37,451 nt of DNA from Hyphococcus sp. (lineage in GTDB: Bacteria; Pseudomonadota; Alphaproteobacteria; Caulobacterales; Parvularculaceae). Shown here in pieces: positions 24,652 to 33,657 of this stretch. Location of the stretch: contig JAJFFY010000049.1 of assembly GCA_021776415.1 (NCBI GenBank), forward strand, positions 1 through 37,451, in the 5' to 3' direction. The notes below the pieces were generated by a model, which worked only from the letters and a program-made list of their open reading frames with translations, ran no database searches and was not told the origin of the DNA. Position 1 is the stretch's first letter. Each line of letters opens with the position of its first letter. The position numbers and the translations under genes are program-made.

Positions 24652-25041
24652 ATGACATTGGATCTTTGGGCGTTGGTCGCAACATTGGGGTTGGCGATGG
24701 TGCAGGTGGGCATACAAAGCATTGCAACATTGCGCCAGTTAGGGCCGCGTTGGGTGCTCAGCCCGCGTGATGAGGCGCAAACGGTAACCGGGGTCAGCGG
24801 GCGCATTGTCCGTGCCCATCATAATTTGTTGGATATACTCCCGCAATTTGCAGCGGCGTTATTCGTTGTTCATATGGCTGGCGTGAATGGGCAATACGCA
24901 GTCATTGGCGCATGGGTATTTTTCGTTGCCCGCGCAATCTATCTGCCAGCCTATATATTGGGACCGACAGGTCTGCGGCCGCTATGCTGGGTAGCGGCGC
25001 AAACAGGCATCTTGATCATTTTATGGGACATCATTGGCTAG
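24652..25041 (+). CDS. MAPEG family protein
   Basis: A 129-residue integral membrane protein of the MAPEG family (membrane-associated proteins in eicosanoid and glutathione metabolism). The signature region VRAHHNLLDILPQFAAALFVV and the later FVARAIYLPAYILGPTGLRPLCW are characteristic, and about four helices are predicted. Bacterial members are often of unknown function; glutathione-dependent detoxification is a possibility. GGGAG precedes the ATG. It lies downstream of a TetR-regulated membrane gene and converges on typA. Confidence 0.9.
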   Translation: MTLDLWALVATLGLAMVQVGIQSIATLRQLGPRWVLSPRDEAQTVTGVSGRIVRAHHNLLDILPQFAAALFVVHMAGVNGQYAVIGAWVFFVARAIYLPAYILGPTGLRPLCWVAAQTGILIILWDIIG

Positions 25042-25088
25042 GGGGGGCAATAGGCGGGCTTGCCGGATTGTCCTGACGATTACCGTTC

Positions 25089-26972
25089 TCAGCCCGCTTC
25101 GCGTTCGGCCTTGGCCCTGCGTTTTCTCAAATGCGGCTTTAACGCGATTTTCCGTATCCGAATGGATTTGGGCGTAACTTCGACCAGCTCGTCATCGTCA
25201 ATATAGGAAATTGCCTGTTCCAGCGTCATGCGTCGCGGTGTTGTCAGGCGCACGGCTTCGTCCTTGCCGGCGGCGCGGATGTTGGTGAGCTGTTTGGCTT
25301 TTAAAGGATTGACGTCGAGATCGTTAGGTTTGGCGTTCTCGCCGACAATCATGCCTTCATAGATCTTGTCGCCAGGCGAGATGAACATTACCCCGCGTTC
25401 TTCGAGGTTCCAGATCGCAAACGGCACCGCCGCGCCGTCGCCATTGGAGATCAGGACGCCATGGCGCCGGCCTTCGATGGCGCCTTTATGCGGCGCATGG
25501 TTGAGATAGGACCGGTTCATGACGCCGGTGCCGCGAGTGTCGGTGAGGAATTCGCCATGATAGCCGATCAGCGAACGCGCCGGCGCATGCATGGTGAGGC
25601 GGGTCTTGCCGGCGCCGGCCGGTTTCATTTCCACCAGCTCGGCTTTTCGTTGTGAAAGTTTTTCGATGACAACGCCGGAATAGTCATCATCGACATCAAT
25701 CACCACTTCTTCAATCGGCTCCAGCAGCGTGCCGTCATCATCGATGCGGGTGACGACGCGCGGACGCGAGACGGCGAGCTCAAAGTCTTCCCGGCGCATA
25801 TTCTCGATCAGCACGCCAAGCTGCAATTCACCGCGTCCGGCAACTTCAAAGGCGTCGCTGTCCGCGGTCTGGGTCACGGAAATCGCGACATCGCCTTCAG
25901 CCTGACGCAACAGCCGTTCGCGAATGACGCGCGACTGCACCTTCGAGCCTTCACGTCCGGCCAGCGGCGAGTCATTGGCGGAGATGGTTACCGACAGTGT
26001 CGGCGGGTCGATGGGCTGCGCCGGCAGCGCTTCGGTAGCAGTGAGGTCGCAAAGCGTGTCGGAGACCGAGGCTTGGGAGAACCCGGCAATAGCGACAATG
26101 TCGCCGGGCAGGGCATCATCAACCGGCTGGCGCTTTAGTCCGCGAAAGGCGAGCACTTTCGTGACCCGCGCCTGTTCGATCTGTTTGCCGTCCCGCGACA
26201 GCGCTTTCATTATGACGCCCGGCTTGGCGCGTCCGGAAACAACCCGTCCCGTGAGCAGGCGCCCGAGATAGGGATCGGCTTCCAGTGTCGTCGCCAACAT
26301 CCGGAACGGCGCTGCGTCGCCATCGGCCTCTACAGATGGCGCTGGCACATGGCTTACAACGGCCTCAAACAGCGGCTGCAAATTTTCGCGCGTGTCATCC
26401 AACGTCAGCGCCGCCCAGCCGTCACGGCCTGCGGCGTAAAGCACGGGGAAGTCGAGCTGCTCGTCATTGGCGCCAAGCGCGGCGAACAGATCGAAGGTGG
26501 CGTCAAGCGCCTTGTCCGGTTCCGCCGACGGTCGGTCGACTTTGTTGAGAACGACAATCGGCCGGAGGCCAAGCGCTAAGGCTTTTGACAACACGAATTT
26601 GGTTTGCGGCATCGGCCCTTCGGCGGCGTCAATCAGCAAGAGGCAGCCATCGACCATCGACAGGATGCGCTCAACCTCGCCGCCAAAGTCGGCGTGCCCC
26701 GGCGTATCGACAATATTGATGCGCACCGGCTCATCGTTTTTGGATTGCCCGCCTTCGCTGCCGGCTTCCCAAAGCACGCTGGTACACTTGGCGAGAATGG
26801 TGATCCCGCGCTCGCGTTCGATGTCATTGGAGTCCATGGCGCGCTCGGCCATTTCTGCGCCTTTGCGCACAGCGCCGGACTGGCGCAGCATCTCATCGAC
26901 GAGCGTTGTCTTGCCATGATCGACATGAGCGATAATGGCGATATTGCGGAGCGGTATTGTGCGTTGCGTCAT
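25089..26972 (-). CDS. typA: Ribosome-associated GTPase TypA/BipA
   Basis: TypA is an EF-G-like translational GTPase that binds ribosomes and helps stress and low-temperature growth. With the ATG at 26972 ([24 protein letters not shown]) it has 627 residues, close to the family's usual length. G motifs are clear: [29 protein letters not shown] and NKVDRPSA. The C-terminal domain ends in [21 protein letters not shown] followed by a basic tail. The reading frame remains open upstream to about 27224, but that extension is atypical and would run into the divergent TIR gene, so I reject it. Confidence 0.97.
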   Translation of the reverse strand: MTQRTIPLRNIAIIAHVDHGKTTLVDEMLRQSGAVRKGAEMAERAMDSNDIERERGITILAKCTSVLWEAGSEGGQSKNDEPVRINIVDTPGHADFGGEVERILSMVDGCLLLIDAAEGPMPQTKFVLSKALALGLRPIVVLNKVDRPSAEPDKALDATFDLFAALGANDEQLDFPVLYAAGRDGWAALTLDDTRENLQPLFEAVVSHVPAPSVEADGDAAPFRMLATTLEADPYLGRLLTGRVVSGRAKPGVIMKALSRDGKQIEQARVTKVLAFRGLKRQPVDDALPGDIVAIAGFSQASVSDTLCDLTATEALPAQPIDPPTLSVTISANDSPLAGREGSKVQSRVIRERLLRQAEGDVAISVTQTADSDAFEVAGRGELQLGVLIENMRREDFELAVSRPRVVTRIDDDGTLLEPIEEVVIDVDDDYSGVVIEKLSQRKAELVEMKPAGAGKTRLTMHAPARSLIGYHGEFLTDTRGTGVMNRSYLNHAPHKGAIEGRRHGVLISNGDGAAVPFAIWNLEERGVMFISPGDKIYEGMIVGENAKPNDLDVNPLKAKQLTNIRAAGKDEAVRLTTPRRMTLEQAISYIDDDELVEVTPKSIRIRKIALKPHLRKRRAKAEREAG

Positions 26973-27119
26973 GAGGCGCGACGTGCGCTTTTTTCCGCCA
27001 ATAGGCAAGGGTTTCAACCGATTTCTGTGCAAATGAATATGATTTGCTCTATAGGACGTTGCGAACATTGGGCTGGGCTGTGAGTTTGATCGCACCTGGC
27101 TTGCTGCGGGCTGGAAAAA

Positions 27120-29099
27120 ATGGCGCATCTGTTCATCAGCTATTCGCGGTCTGACCGCGATGCGATTGAGAGGCTGGCCGCCGCATTGGAGGCGGCGGGA
27201 CACTCGGTATGGTGGGATCGCCATATTCGCGGCGGTGCGTCCTTCGCCAAAGATATTGAAGTGCAGCTCGCCAAAGCCGACGCCATCATCGTTGCCTGGT
27301 CGCCTGACGCCAACCAGTCTGACTGGGTCAAGGACGAAGCGGTCTTCGCCCGTGACAAGGGGACGTTAATCCCGATCTGCCTGACCGATTGCGAAGCGCC
27401 GCTGGGGTTTCGCCAATATCAGGTGATCGAGTTCCAGAAATGGAAAGGCGACGCCAGCGCGCCGGAAGTACAATTGGTGCTGGGCGCGGTTGCGGGACTG
27501 ACCGGCGATGCGGCGCCAAAATTCGAAACCTCAGTGCAAACATCTCTGATCGAAAAAATCAAAGCCCGGCCGCGCATGATCGCCGGCGTTCTGGCGGCGG
27601 CGTTTGTTTTGTTGTTCGTCCTGCGTCCGGTTGCCGGCCCCGATGACGATCTGGTTGTTACTGAGGCGGCAGGTCCGTTGCCGGCGCCGAGCGAGGTCTC
27701 GATTGCTGTCTTGCCATTTGCCGACATGTCGCCGGATAGCGATCAGGAATATTTCGCAGACGGATTATCGGAAGAACTGCTCAACGTTCTGGTGCGCGTC
27801 GATGGGTTAAAGGTCGCCTCGCGAACCTCGTCCTTCGCCCTCAAAGGCGAAGCGTTCGGCGTTGTCGAAATTGCCGAGCGTTTAAAAGTCAATCATGTCC
27901 TTGAGGGCAGCGTCCGCAAGATGGGCGCGCGGGTTAAAATTACCGCCCAGCTTATCGATGCGCGCGATGACCGGCATTTGTGGTCAGAGACCTATGACCG
28001 GCAGTTGTCGGATCTGTTTCGCATTCAGGAAGAAATAGCCACCGCCGTTGTTTTTGAATTGCGCAATCAGCTTGGCATGAAGGAAAGCGCGCCGGTTCAT
28101 ATCAAAACCGCCACCCGCAATATGAGCGCCTATGACACTTATCTAAAAGCGCGCGAGTTATTCGCCGCGCGCGGCATAGACAATGTACAAGAAAGCCTGC
28201 GCTTGTTTGAGCAAGTCGTCGAAATGGACCCGACTTTTGCGAAAGGTTGGGAAGGACTTGCCGCTGTTTACGGCGTTGCGACCAGCTACAGCATCATGGA
28301 TCGCGATTATTCCGCGCTGGCGCTTGCCGCCAATAAAAAAGCGCTGGAAATGGACCCGGACCTGTCGATGCCTTACGCCGTCATTGGTTTGACTTACCGG
28401 GGGCATTACCCGACGCCCTGGGCGGAATCTTTCGACAATTTGAATAAGGCGGTGGAGCGCGACCCGAAAAATGTCAGCGCCTGGCAGTGGCTCGGTATGA
28501 ACTATATTGCTATCGGCGCCCGGGAAGACGCCTTAAGTGCTTTTAGCACTTGCCTTGAACTGGACGAGAACAGGCAGTTGTGCCGACGCTACCGTTCTGT
28601 GGTCAATATTATGCTCGGTAATATCGACGAAGCCATGAGTGATGCCGGCATGAATGCGGAGGTCAATTATTTTGGCGGTTTTGACGCGTATATTCCGACC
28701 TTCCTTGAGCGCGACGATCGGATGATGGCGTTTGCGGCTTCGCGGATGATTAACTGGCGAGGAGGCTTTCCGCATAAAGAATATATAAGCGCGCTAAAAG
28801 ATCCTGAGAGCCAGCCGCCTGATCAGCTGGAAATTTTCACGGCCTGGGGCGCTGAGGAGAGGATCGATGTGGCGAACAAAACTAATCTTATGCTGGCCTT
28901 GCGGGCGTATGATAAGGTCAATGTTGGTACATTCGGCAATGATTATCCGGATTTGTGGCTGCCGCAATATGCCCACTATCGTCGCTCGCCGCAGTTTAAG
29001 CAGTTGGCCGATGACCTCGGATTAACAGCCTATTGGCGCGCACGCGGTTTCCCGCCGCAGTGCCGCGCTCTGTCCGAGACAGACTTTGAGTGCAGCTAG
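27120..29099 (+). CDS. TIR - transmembrane - TolB-like/TPR protein
   Basis: A 659-residue three-part protein. Residues 1-110 are a TIR domain (HLFISYSRSDRDAIERLAAAL, SVWWD, AIIVAWS, DWVKDEA with the candidate NADase Glu73, and PLGFRQYQ...WKG). One transmembrane helix is at about 153-169. Residues about 192-310 are the TolB/FlgO-like module found in CadC- and adenylate-cyclase-related proteins (VSIAVLPFADMSPDSDQEYFADGLSEELL, VNHVLEGSVRK). TPR-like helices run to about 560. With TIR inside, the TPR part would face the periplasm. Its neighbour converging from the right has a related TIR. A role in stress signalling or defence is inference. The TAG stop sits in a CTAGACTGC palindrome. Confidence 0.85.
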   Translation: MAHLFISYSRSDRDAIERLAAALEAAGHSVWWDRHIRGGASFAKDIEVQLAKADAIIVAWSPDANQSDWVKDEAVFARDKGTLIPICLTDCEAPLGFRQYQVIEFQKWKGDASAPEVQLVLGAVAGLTGDAAPKFETSVQTSLIEKIKARPRMIAGVLAAAFVLLFVLRPVAGPDDDLVVTEAAGPLPAPSEVSIAVLPFADMSPDSDQEYFADGLSEELLNVLVRVDGLKVASRTSSFALKGEAFGVVEIAERLKVNHVLEGSVRKMGARVKITAQLIDARDDRHLWSETYDRQLSDLFRIQEEIATAVVFELRNQLGMKESAPVHIKTATRNMSAYDTYLKARELFAARGIDNVQESLRLFEQVVEMDPTFAKGWEGLAAVYGVATSYSIMDRDYSALALAANKKALEMDPDLSMPYAVIGLTYRGHYPTPWAESFDNLNKAVERDPKNVSAWQWLGMNYIAIGAREDALSAFSTCLELDENRQLCRRYRSVVNIMLGNIDEAMSDAGMNAEVNYFGGFDAYIPTFLERDDRMMAFAASRMINWRGGFPHKEYISALKDPESQPPDQLEIFTAWGAEERIDVANKTNLMLALRAYDKVNVGTFGNDYPDLWLPQYAHYRRSPQFKQLADDLGLTAYWRARGFPPQCRALSETDFECS

Positions 29100-29138
29100 A
29101 CTGCGTTCACTTTTTGTCGAATCGGGAATGCAGTCTAG
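29096..29138. repeat. Inverted repeat between the two TIR genes
   Basis: CTAGACTGCGTTC (29096-29108) pairs with GAATGCAGTCTAG (29126-29138) with one G-T wobble. The rest of the gap to 29214 holds a related stretch: the string CACTTTTTGT occurs at 29109 and again near 29196, the second time followed by GAACACGCTCTA. The left arm supplies the stop codon of the TIR-TPR gene. It may act as a bidirectional end between convergent transcripts, though no classic T-run is seen. Confidence 0.65.
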
Positions 29139-29214
29139 ATCCTTTAGTGGTCGCGTTCGGCGCTTCCTCGCCTCACTCGAATCCAAAAACGCCTACACTT
29201 TTTGTGAACACGCT

Positions 29215-31371
29215 CTAACCGGCTCTGCGCGTCCGCCGGCTGAAGTTGCGCAAGATCGTCGCCCGCCATACCCACCGCAACAGGGCAAATATCGTCGCCG
29301 GCACAAAGGCCAGCGTTAGCCACAAAGCGAGGGCCTCGCCCGGCAGCGCCGAAGCGATCAACAAGCCAACATAAGCGGAAACGGCAAACAGCACTGTCAC
29401 CACCACCAGGCGCGCGGGTGCACGGGCTTTGACCACCCACAAGATGCCTTTGACGATCAGTGCGGCCAGCAGCAGCGCCGCGGCGATTAAAACACCCTTG
29501 CCAAGGAGGTTTGTCGCCTCGGTGGGGTGTTTTTTGAAATCAACCGGGACTGGCGCTTGCGAGGACACAAACACCGGCGGCGTGTCGATCGCCATGGGCA
29601 GATCAATCGCTGAATTGATATGACCCATGGTGACCAGTTCCTCGCCGGTCACCGCATCCCATATCCGCGCGGTGTTGTCGCGCGAGCCGCTGACGATGAT
29701 TTTCCCGTCGGCGGAGGAATCGAGCGCGCGGCTGGCGTCGCGATGGCCTTCCAGCTCGGCGATCAGCGTCTGGTCGGCGATGTTCCATAAGCGGATCACC
29801 GGATCGATGCCGCTGGTCGCCAGCGTTTTGTCGTTATTTGCGAATGCGACGCCGAAGGCTTTGGCGGCGCCGTGGTTGAACGTGGCGAGGCGCTGCCGGC
29901 CATCGGTGCGCCAGATGCGAATTCTGCCATTGTCGGCGGCGGCGGCGAACATTGATCCATCATTGGAAAATGCAACATCGTTGCCTTCCCCGCCAATTGA
30001 GAGCGTCGAAATGCGCCCTCCGCTGCGCCAATTCCACAACCGGACATTGCCGTCCCTGGAGGCGGAGATGAGCTTTTCTCCGTCGGGGCTGAAATCAATC
30101 GCGGTGACACGGTCAGCGTGTCCGCGCAGCGTACGCACAGCTTCGCCGGTGTCCGGGTCCCAGATGATGATCGTATGGTCATTGCTGGACGTCGCGATTG
30201 CCGAGCCGTTAGGCGACCAGGCGACGTCGCGAACGCTGCTGGTATGGCCTTTAAGCTGGCGAATGAGCTTGGCGCTTGAGGTCGACCAGATATCAGCGCT
30301 CAGATCGCGCGAGGCGGAGACGGCGAATTTGCCGTCCGGTGAAAAGTCTGCGTCCCAGACCCAGTTTTCGTGTTGCTTAAATTCCGCCAGTTCAACCCCG
30401 GTGGTCGCGTCCCACAGTTTAACCGTGGAATCATCAGATGAGGTAAGGAGGCGCTTGCCGGCGGCGTCGAGGGTGACGCCGTTAATGTCAGCGCCCTCAA
30501 TGCCTTTGACCTGAACGCCTTCCAGCGCGGCGGCGTAGATCCGGCCCTCAAGAATAAGCGGCGCGCTGGCGATCAGGGAAAACAGGATCAGCGCCATATA
30601 AGAGCGCGGCAATAGCGCAAGCGAGGCGGCGCCGGCGGCGCGGTCGGCCTCCAATGTTCCGTAGCGGGATAAAAACGCCAGGACGCCCATGGCGCCGACA
30701 AAAAACGGCCGGTAAGCGGCGAACACAAAATCCGATGTATAGGCGAGGGCGCCAAAAGCGGCGGCGATCAGCGCGGCCATAAAGATTGCCTGGGCAAACA
30801 ACGCCAGACGGCGTTTGGAGCCGGTTGTCGTATAGGCGCTTTTTTGCGCCTTTGGTTGTCTGGTGCGTTTGGGCGGTTTTGGTTTCTTTTGCTTTTTAGG
30901 CGGCTGTTTGGCGGCCGGTTCTGGTTCGGCAGGCGCAGGCGCCGGTTGCGGCCGGCGATCCGGTGCGCCGCGTGAGCGCGCAGCGCCGTCGCTGACGGCG
31001 CCGATAAACGCTTTGAATGCGTTGTCGTTGAGATTGCCGCGCCAGTGGGTCAGGTCAGCGGTTTGGATTTGCCGAAAGCCGAGCGGGATATCGACATTGT
31101 CGATCAGGGCAGGGAACAATATTTCGCGCGCCGCGCCTTCGTCAGCCTCATCAGCGACAAAGCGCGAGGCCACCGAATAGCGCGACCACATGACAATCAC
31201 CGACCGCGTCGAGCCGAGGGCGTCTGCAATTTCCTGACGGAACCCGGCGCCGGTTTTGATTTCCGGATCCCACCACACGCGCAATCCGCGCTGCGAGAGC
31301 GCGTGAGCGATTTTCTCTACCTTCGGCCGATCCTCGCGCGAATAGGAAATAAATACGTCATGATTTGCCAA
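29215..31371 (-). CDS. TIR - transmembrane - WD40 propeller protein
   Basis: A 718-residue protein. Residues 1-115 form a TIR domain (DVFISYSREDRPKVEKIAHAL, VWWD, SVIVMWSR, SRFVADEA with candidate Glu75, PLGFRQIQ...HWRG). A Pro/Lys-rich linker (about 135-180) is followed by three predicted transmembrane helices (about 189-210, 216-235, 256-275). Seven WD40 repeats follow, at about 285-590 (closing VKLWD, ADIWS, IIIWD, VRLWN, IRIWR, IRLWN, ARIWD), enough for a complete propeller, and then three more helices to a basic C-terminus. If the N-terminus is inside, the propeller is outside the membrane. It converges on a second TIR gene with a different sensor half. Function is unknown. Confidence 0.85.
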   Translation of the reverse strand: MANHDVFISYSREDRPKVEKIAHALSQRGLRVWWDPEIKTGAGFRQEIADALGSTRSVIVMWSRYSVASRFVADEADEGAAREILFPALIDNVDIPLGFRQIQTADLTHWRGNLNDNAFKAFIGAVSDGAARSRGAPDRRPQPAPAPAEPEPAAKQPPKKQKKPKPPKRTRQPKAQKSAYTTTGSKRRLALFAQAIFMAALIAAAFGALAYTSDFVFAAYRPFFVGAMGVLAFLSRYGTLEADRAAGAASLALLPRSYMALILFSLIASAPLILEGRIYAAALEGVQVKGIEGADINGVTLDAAGKRLLTSSDDSTVKLWDATTGVELAEFKQHENWVWDADFSPDGKFAVSASRDLSADIWSTSSAKLIRQLKGHTSSVRDVAWSPNGSAIATSSNDHTIIIWDPDTGEAVRTLRGHADRVTAIDFSPDGEKLISASRDGNVRLWNWRSGGRISTLSIGGEGNDVAFSNDGSMFAAAADNGRIRIWRTDGRQRLATFNHGAAKAFGVAFANNDKTLATSGIDPVIRLWNIADQTLIAELEGHRDASRALDSSADGKIIVSGSRDNTARIWDAVTGEELVTMGHINSAIDLPMAIDTPPVFVSSQAPVPVDFKKHPTEATNLLGKGVLIAAALLLAALIVKGILWVVKARAPARLVVVTVLFAVSAYVGLLIASALPGEALALWLTLAFVPATIFALLRWVWRATILRNFSRRTRRAG

Positions 31372-31612
31372 AGCGCCGCCCCTCTCGTGCTCTGTCTTCT
31401 TGCCCGCAATCTTACCATCAGAAGATGCGGTTTTCTCCCCCGCTCCCCCTGCTGAGCAGGAAAACTAGCAAAAACGCCGCATCGGGACAATCATCTGATT
31501 TGTGGGATTAGCGCCTGGGGACAAATTTCTTTGGCCGCCTGTGTCAAAATCCAGATTTAATGTCGTTCTGGCACGCAAACCCCCTTTGAGCTTCGGCCTT
31601 TGCGGCATATTG

Positions 31613-31638
31613 AAGGGCCTATAATTTTGGAGGCCCTT
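31613..31638 (+). promoter_or_regulatory. Hairpin over the dnaG ribosome-binding site
   Basis: AAGGGCCT (31613-31620) is exactly complementary to AGGCCCTT (31631-31638). The 10-base loop ATAATTTTGG and the start of the right arm contain GGAGG, the likely ribosome-binding site of dnaG. Folding could limit primase translation. The 265 bases from the TIR-WD40 start to dnaG hold no gene that I can see. Confidence 0.45.
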
Positions 31639-31645
31639 GCGCCAG

Positions 31646-33643
31646 ATGGCTCGCTTCACACCAGACTTTCTAGATGAGCTAAAGGCCCGCCTGCGGCCTT
31701 CCGACGTCATCGGGCGGTATGTGAAGCTAAAGAAGCAAGGCAATGAATGGGCTGGGCTTTCTCCGTTTACAAAGGAAAAAACTCCATCCTTTTTCGTCAA
31801 TGACCAAAAAGGCTTTTACCACTGTTTCTCATCGAGCAAGCATGGCGACGTCATCTCGTTTTTGCAGGAAACCCAGCGGCTGACCTTCCATGAGGCGGTC
31901 GAACGGCTGGCCGAAGAGGCCGGATTGCCGTTGCCAGCGGAAACCCCCGGAGACGCCGCCAGGGCGCAACGCGCGCAAGGGCTGGCCGAGGCCTGCGCCG
32001 GCGCGGCGCAATATTTTGCCGCAATGTTGCAACGCAGTGACGGTCGTCAGGCGATGGACTATCTGCGCGGCCGCGAGGTCAGCGACGGTCAGATCAAACA
32101 ATTCAATATCGGTTTTGCGCCATCAGGGCGCAGAGGGCTCAAGGATTTTTTGATCAATAAGGGCTTTGACGAAGATGTTCTGATCGAGGCCGGGCTGATC
32201 ATCAAACCGGAAGACGGCTCGGCGAGTTTTGATCGCTTCCGTAATCGGATCATGTTTCCGATCACCGGCCCGCGCGACCGGGTGATCGCATTTGGCGGTC
32301 GCGCCCTCGACCCGGAGGCGCGCGCAAAATATCTCAACTCGCCGGCGACGCCGCTGTTTCACAAAGGCTCGGTGCTATATAATTTCAATGCCGCGCGCAT
32401 GGCGTCGGCGGACGCGAAGGCGCCGCTGATTGTTTGCGAAGGCTATATGGATGTCATCGCGCTGTGGGGCGCGGGGTTTAAACATAGCGTTGCGCCGCTG
32501 GGTACGGCGCTTACGGAAGATCAGCTCGCGTTGTTGTGGCGCGCATCGGACGAGCCGGTATTGTGCTTTGACGGCGACAAGGCCGGCGTCGCCGCAGCGC
32601 ACCGTGCGATAGATCGCGCACTGCCGCTGATCAAACCCGGCAAGTCATTGTCTTTCGCCTTCCTGCCGGAAGGTCAGGACCCGGACGATGTTCTGCGCTC
32701 CGAAGGCGCAGCGGCTTTCAGCACTATTTTGAATGAGATCCATCCGCTGGTTGATGTGTTGTGGGACCGGGAGATTGCAGCGCGCCCGCTCGATACGCCC
32801 GAACGCCGCGCCGCGCTGAAGGCGCATTTGCGCGGGCTGGTGAAGACCATTGTCGATAACGACGTGCGCGGCGCCTATGGGGCCGAGTTCGCCCGCCGGC
32901 TTGATGAGCGCTTCGCGCCGCCGCCGCGCACAGGCGCACAGCGCTCCGGCGGCGGATGGCGGGGAGGCGAGGGCCCGGGGGGGCAAGGCCAGGGCGGACA
33001 GGGGCGAGCCCGCAATTGGGGTGCGAATCAGCGCGGCCAGGGATTTCGCTTTACTGAGCCCGCGCGGCCGACCCCGGGGCTCAAGCGTCGCGGCGGGCCG
33101 TCGCAATGGAGCCGCGAGGCGTCGCTGATCCTTGCCGCCATCAACCATCCGACGCTGATAGAACGCCAGGAAACAGCGTTTTTAGACCTCGAACTAACAG
33201 ATCCGGACCTCAAAGCTCTTCTAAGCGAGGTTTTATCGGCAATTTCGTTGGATACCGGCCTTGACAGCGCCGGGCTGAAGAGCCATCTCAGCGGAACCGG
33301 CGCGGCAGGTTCTATGGAGCGGGTCCTTAATGACCCTGAGCTCTCGAAACACCGATTCCTCCGCCCCGACACTGAGATTGGCGAAGCAGAGCAGGGATTT
33401 AGAAATGCCCTGGCCCTTCATCTGTTTGATTCTACCCTCAAACAGGAGGTCGTGCGTTCGGCGTCTCAGATATTCACGGATGGCGACGAAAGCTGGAAAG
33501 CGGCCGCTGCGGCGCGAGAAGAATTGGTCAATACGAATAAAGCAAGCGAACAAAATGTGCTGGACAATGGCGATTCGCCAAAGCGTTTTGATGACGCGCT
33601 GGAGCGCATGAAGCAAAGCGTTGATAAGAAATTCAACCGGTAA
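31646..33643 (+). CDS. dnaG: DNA primase
   Basis: DnaG synthesises RNA primers at the replication fork. The 665-residue protein has the N-terminal zinc-finger-like fold, the TOPRIM core ([44 protein letters not shown]), a Gly/Gln/Arg-rich linker at about residues 430-480 and a C-terminal helicase-interaction domain. The zinc ligands are mostly absent: the usual Cys-x-x-His...Cys-x-x-Cys is Ser39, Thr42, Cys60, Ser63, although surrounding residues ([21 protein letters not shown]) are conserved. I recall similar losses in other alphaproteobacterial primases. The ATG at 31646 is preferred; a TTG at 31637 is very close to GGAGG. It ends 14 bases before rpoD. Confidence 0.96.
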   Translation: MARFTPDFLDELKARLRPSDVIGRYVKLKKQGNEWAGLSPFTKEKTPSFFVNDQKGFYHCFSSSKHGDVISFLQETQRLTFHEAVERLAEEAGLPLPAETPGDAARAQRAQGLAEACAGAAQYFAAMLQRSDGRQAMDYLRGREVSDGQIKQFNIGFAPSGRRGLKDFLINKGFDEDVLIEAGLIIKPEDGSASFDRFRNRIMFPITGPRDRVIAFGGRALDPEARAKYLNSPATPLFHKGSVLYNFNAARMASADAKAPLIVCEGYMDVIALWGAGFKHSVAPLGTALTEDQLALLWRASDEPVLCFDGDKAGVAAAHRAIDRALPLIKPGKSLSFAFLPEGQDPDDVLRSEGAAAFSTILNEIHPLVDVLWDREIAARPLDTPERRAALKAHLRGLVKTIVDNDVRGAYGAEFARRLDERFAPPPRTGAQRSGGGWRGGEGPGGQGQGGQGRARNWGANQRGQGFRFTEPARPTPGLKRRGGPSQWSREASLILAAINHPTLIERQETAFLDLELTDPDLKALLSEVLSAISLDTGLDSAGLKSHLSGTGAAGSMERVLNDPELSKHRFLRPDTEIGEAEQGFRNALALHLFDSTLKQEVVRSASQIFTDGDESWKAAAAAREELVNTNKASEQNVLDNGDSPKRFDDALERMKQSVDKKFNR

Positions 33644-33657
33644 GGGTTTACAAAGAC

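Noticed and set aside
26973-27224. N-terminal extension of TypA upstream of the ATG at 26972
   Set aside because: The frame stays open, but the sequence is not TypA-like and would overlap the start of the divergent TIR gene; family members begin a few residues before the AHVDHGKTT motif.
29627-30514. Long plus-strand open frame of 295 codons opposite the WD40 gene
   Set aside because: It is the antisense shadow of regularly repeated WD40 coding sequence in GC-rich DNA; its translation is Ser/Arg-rich and low in structure, with no recognised motif.
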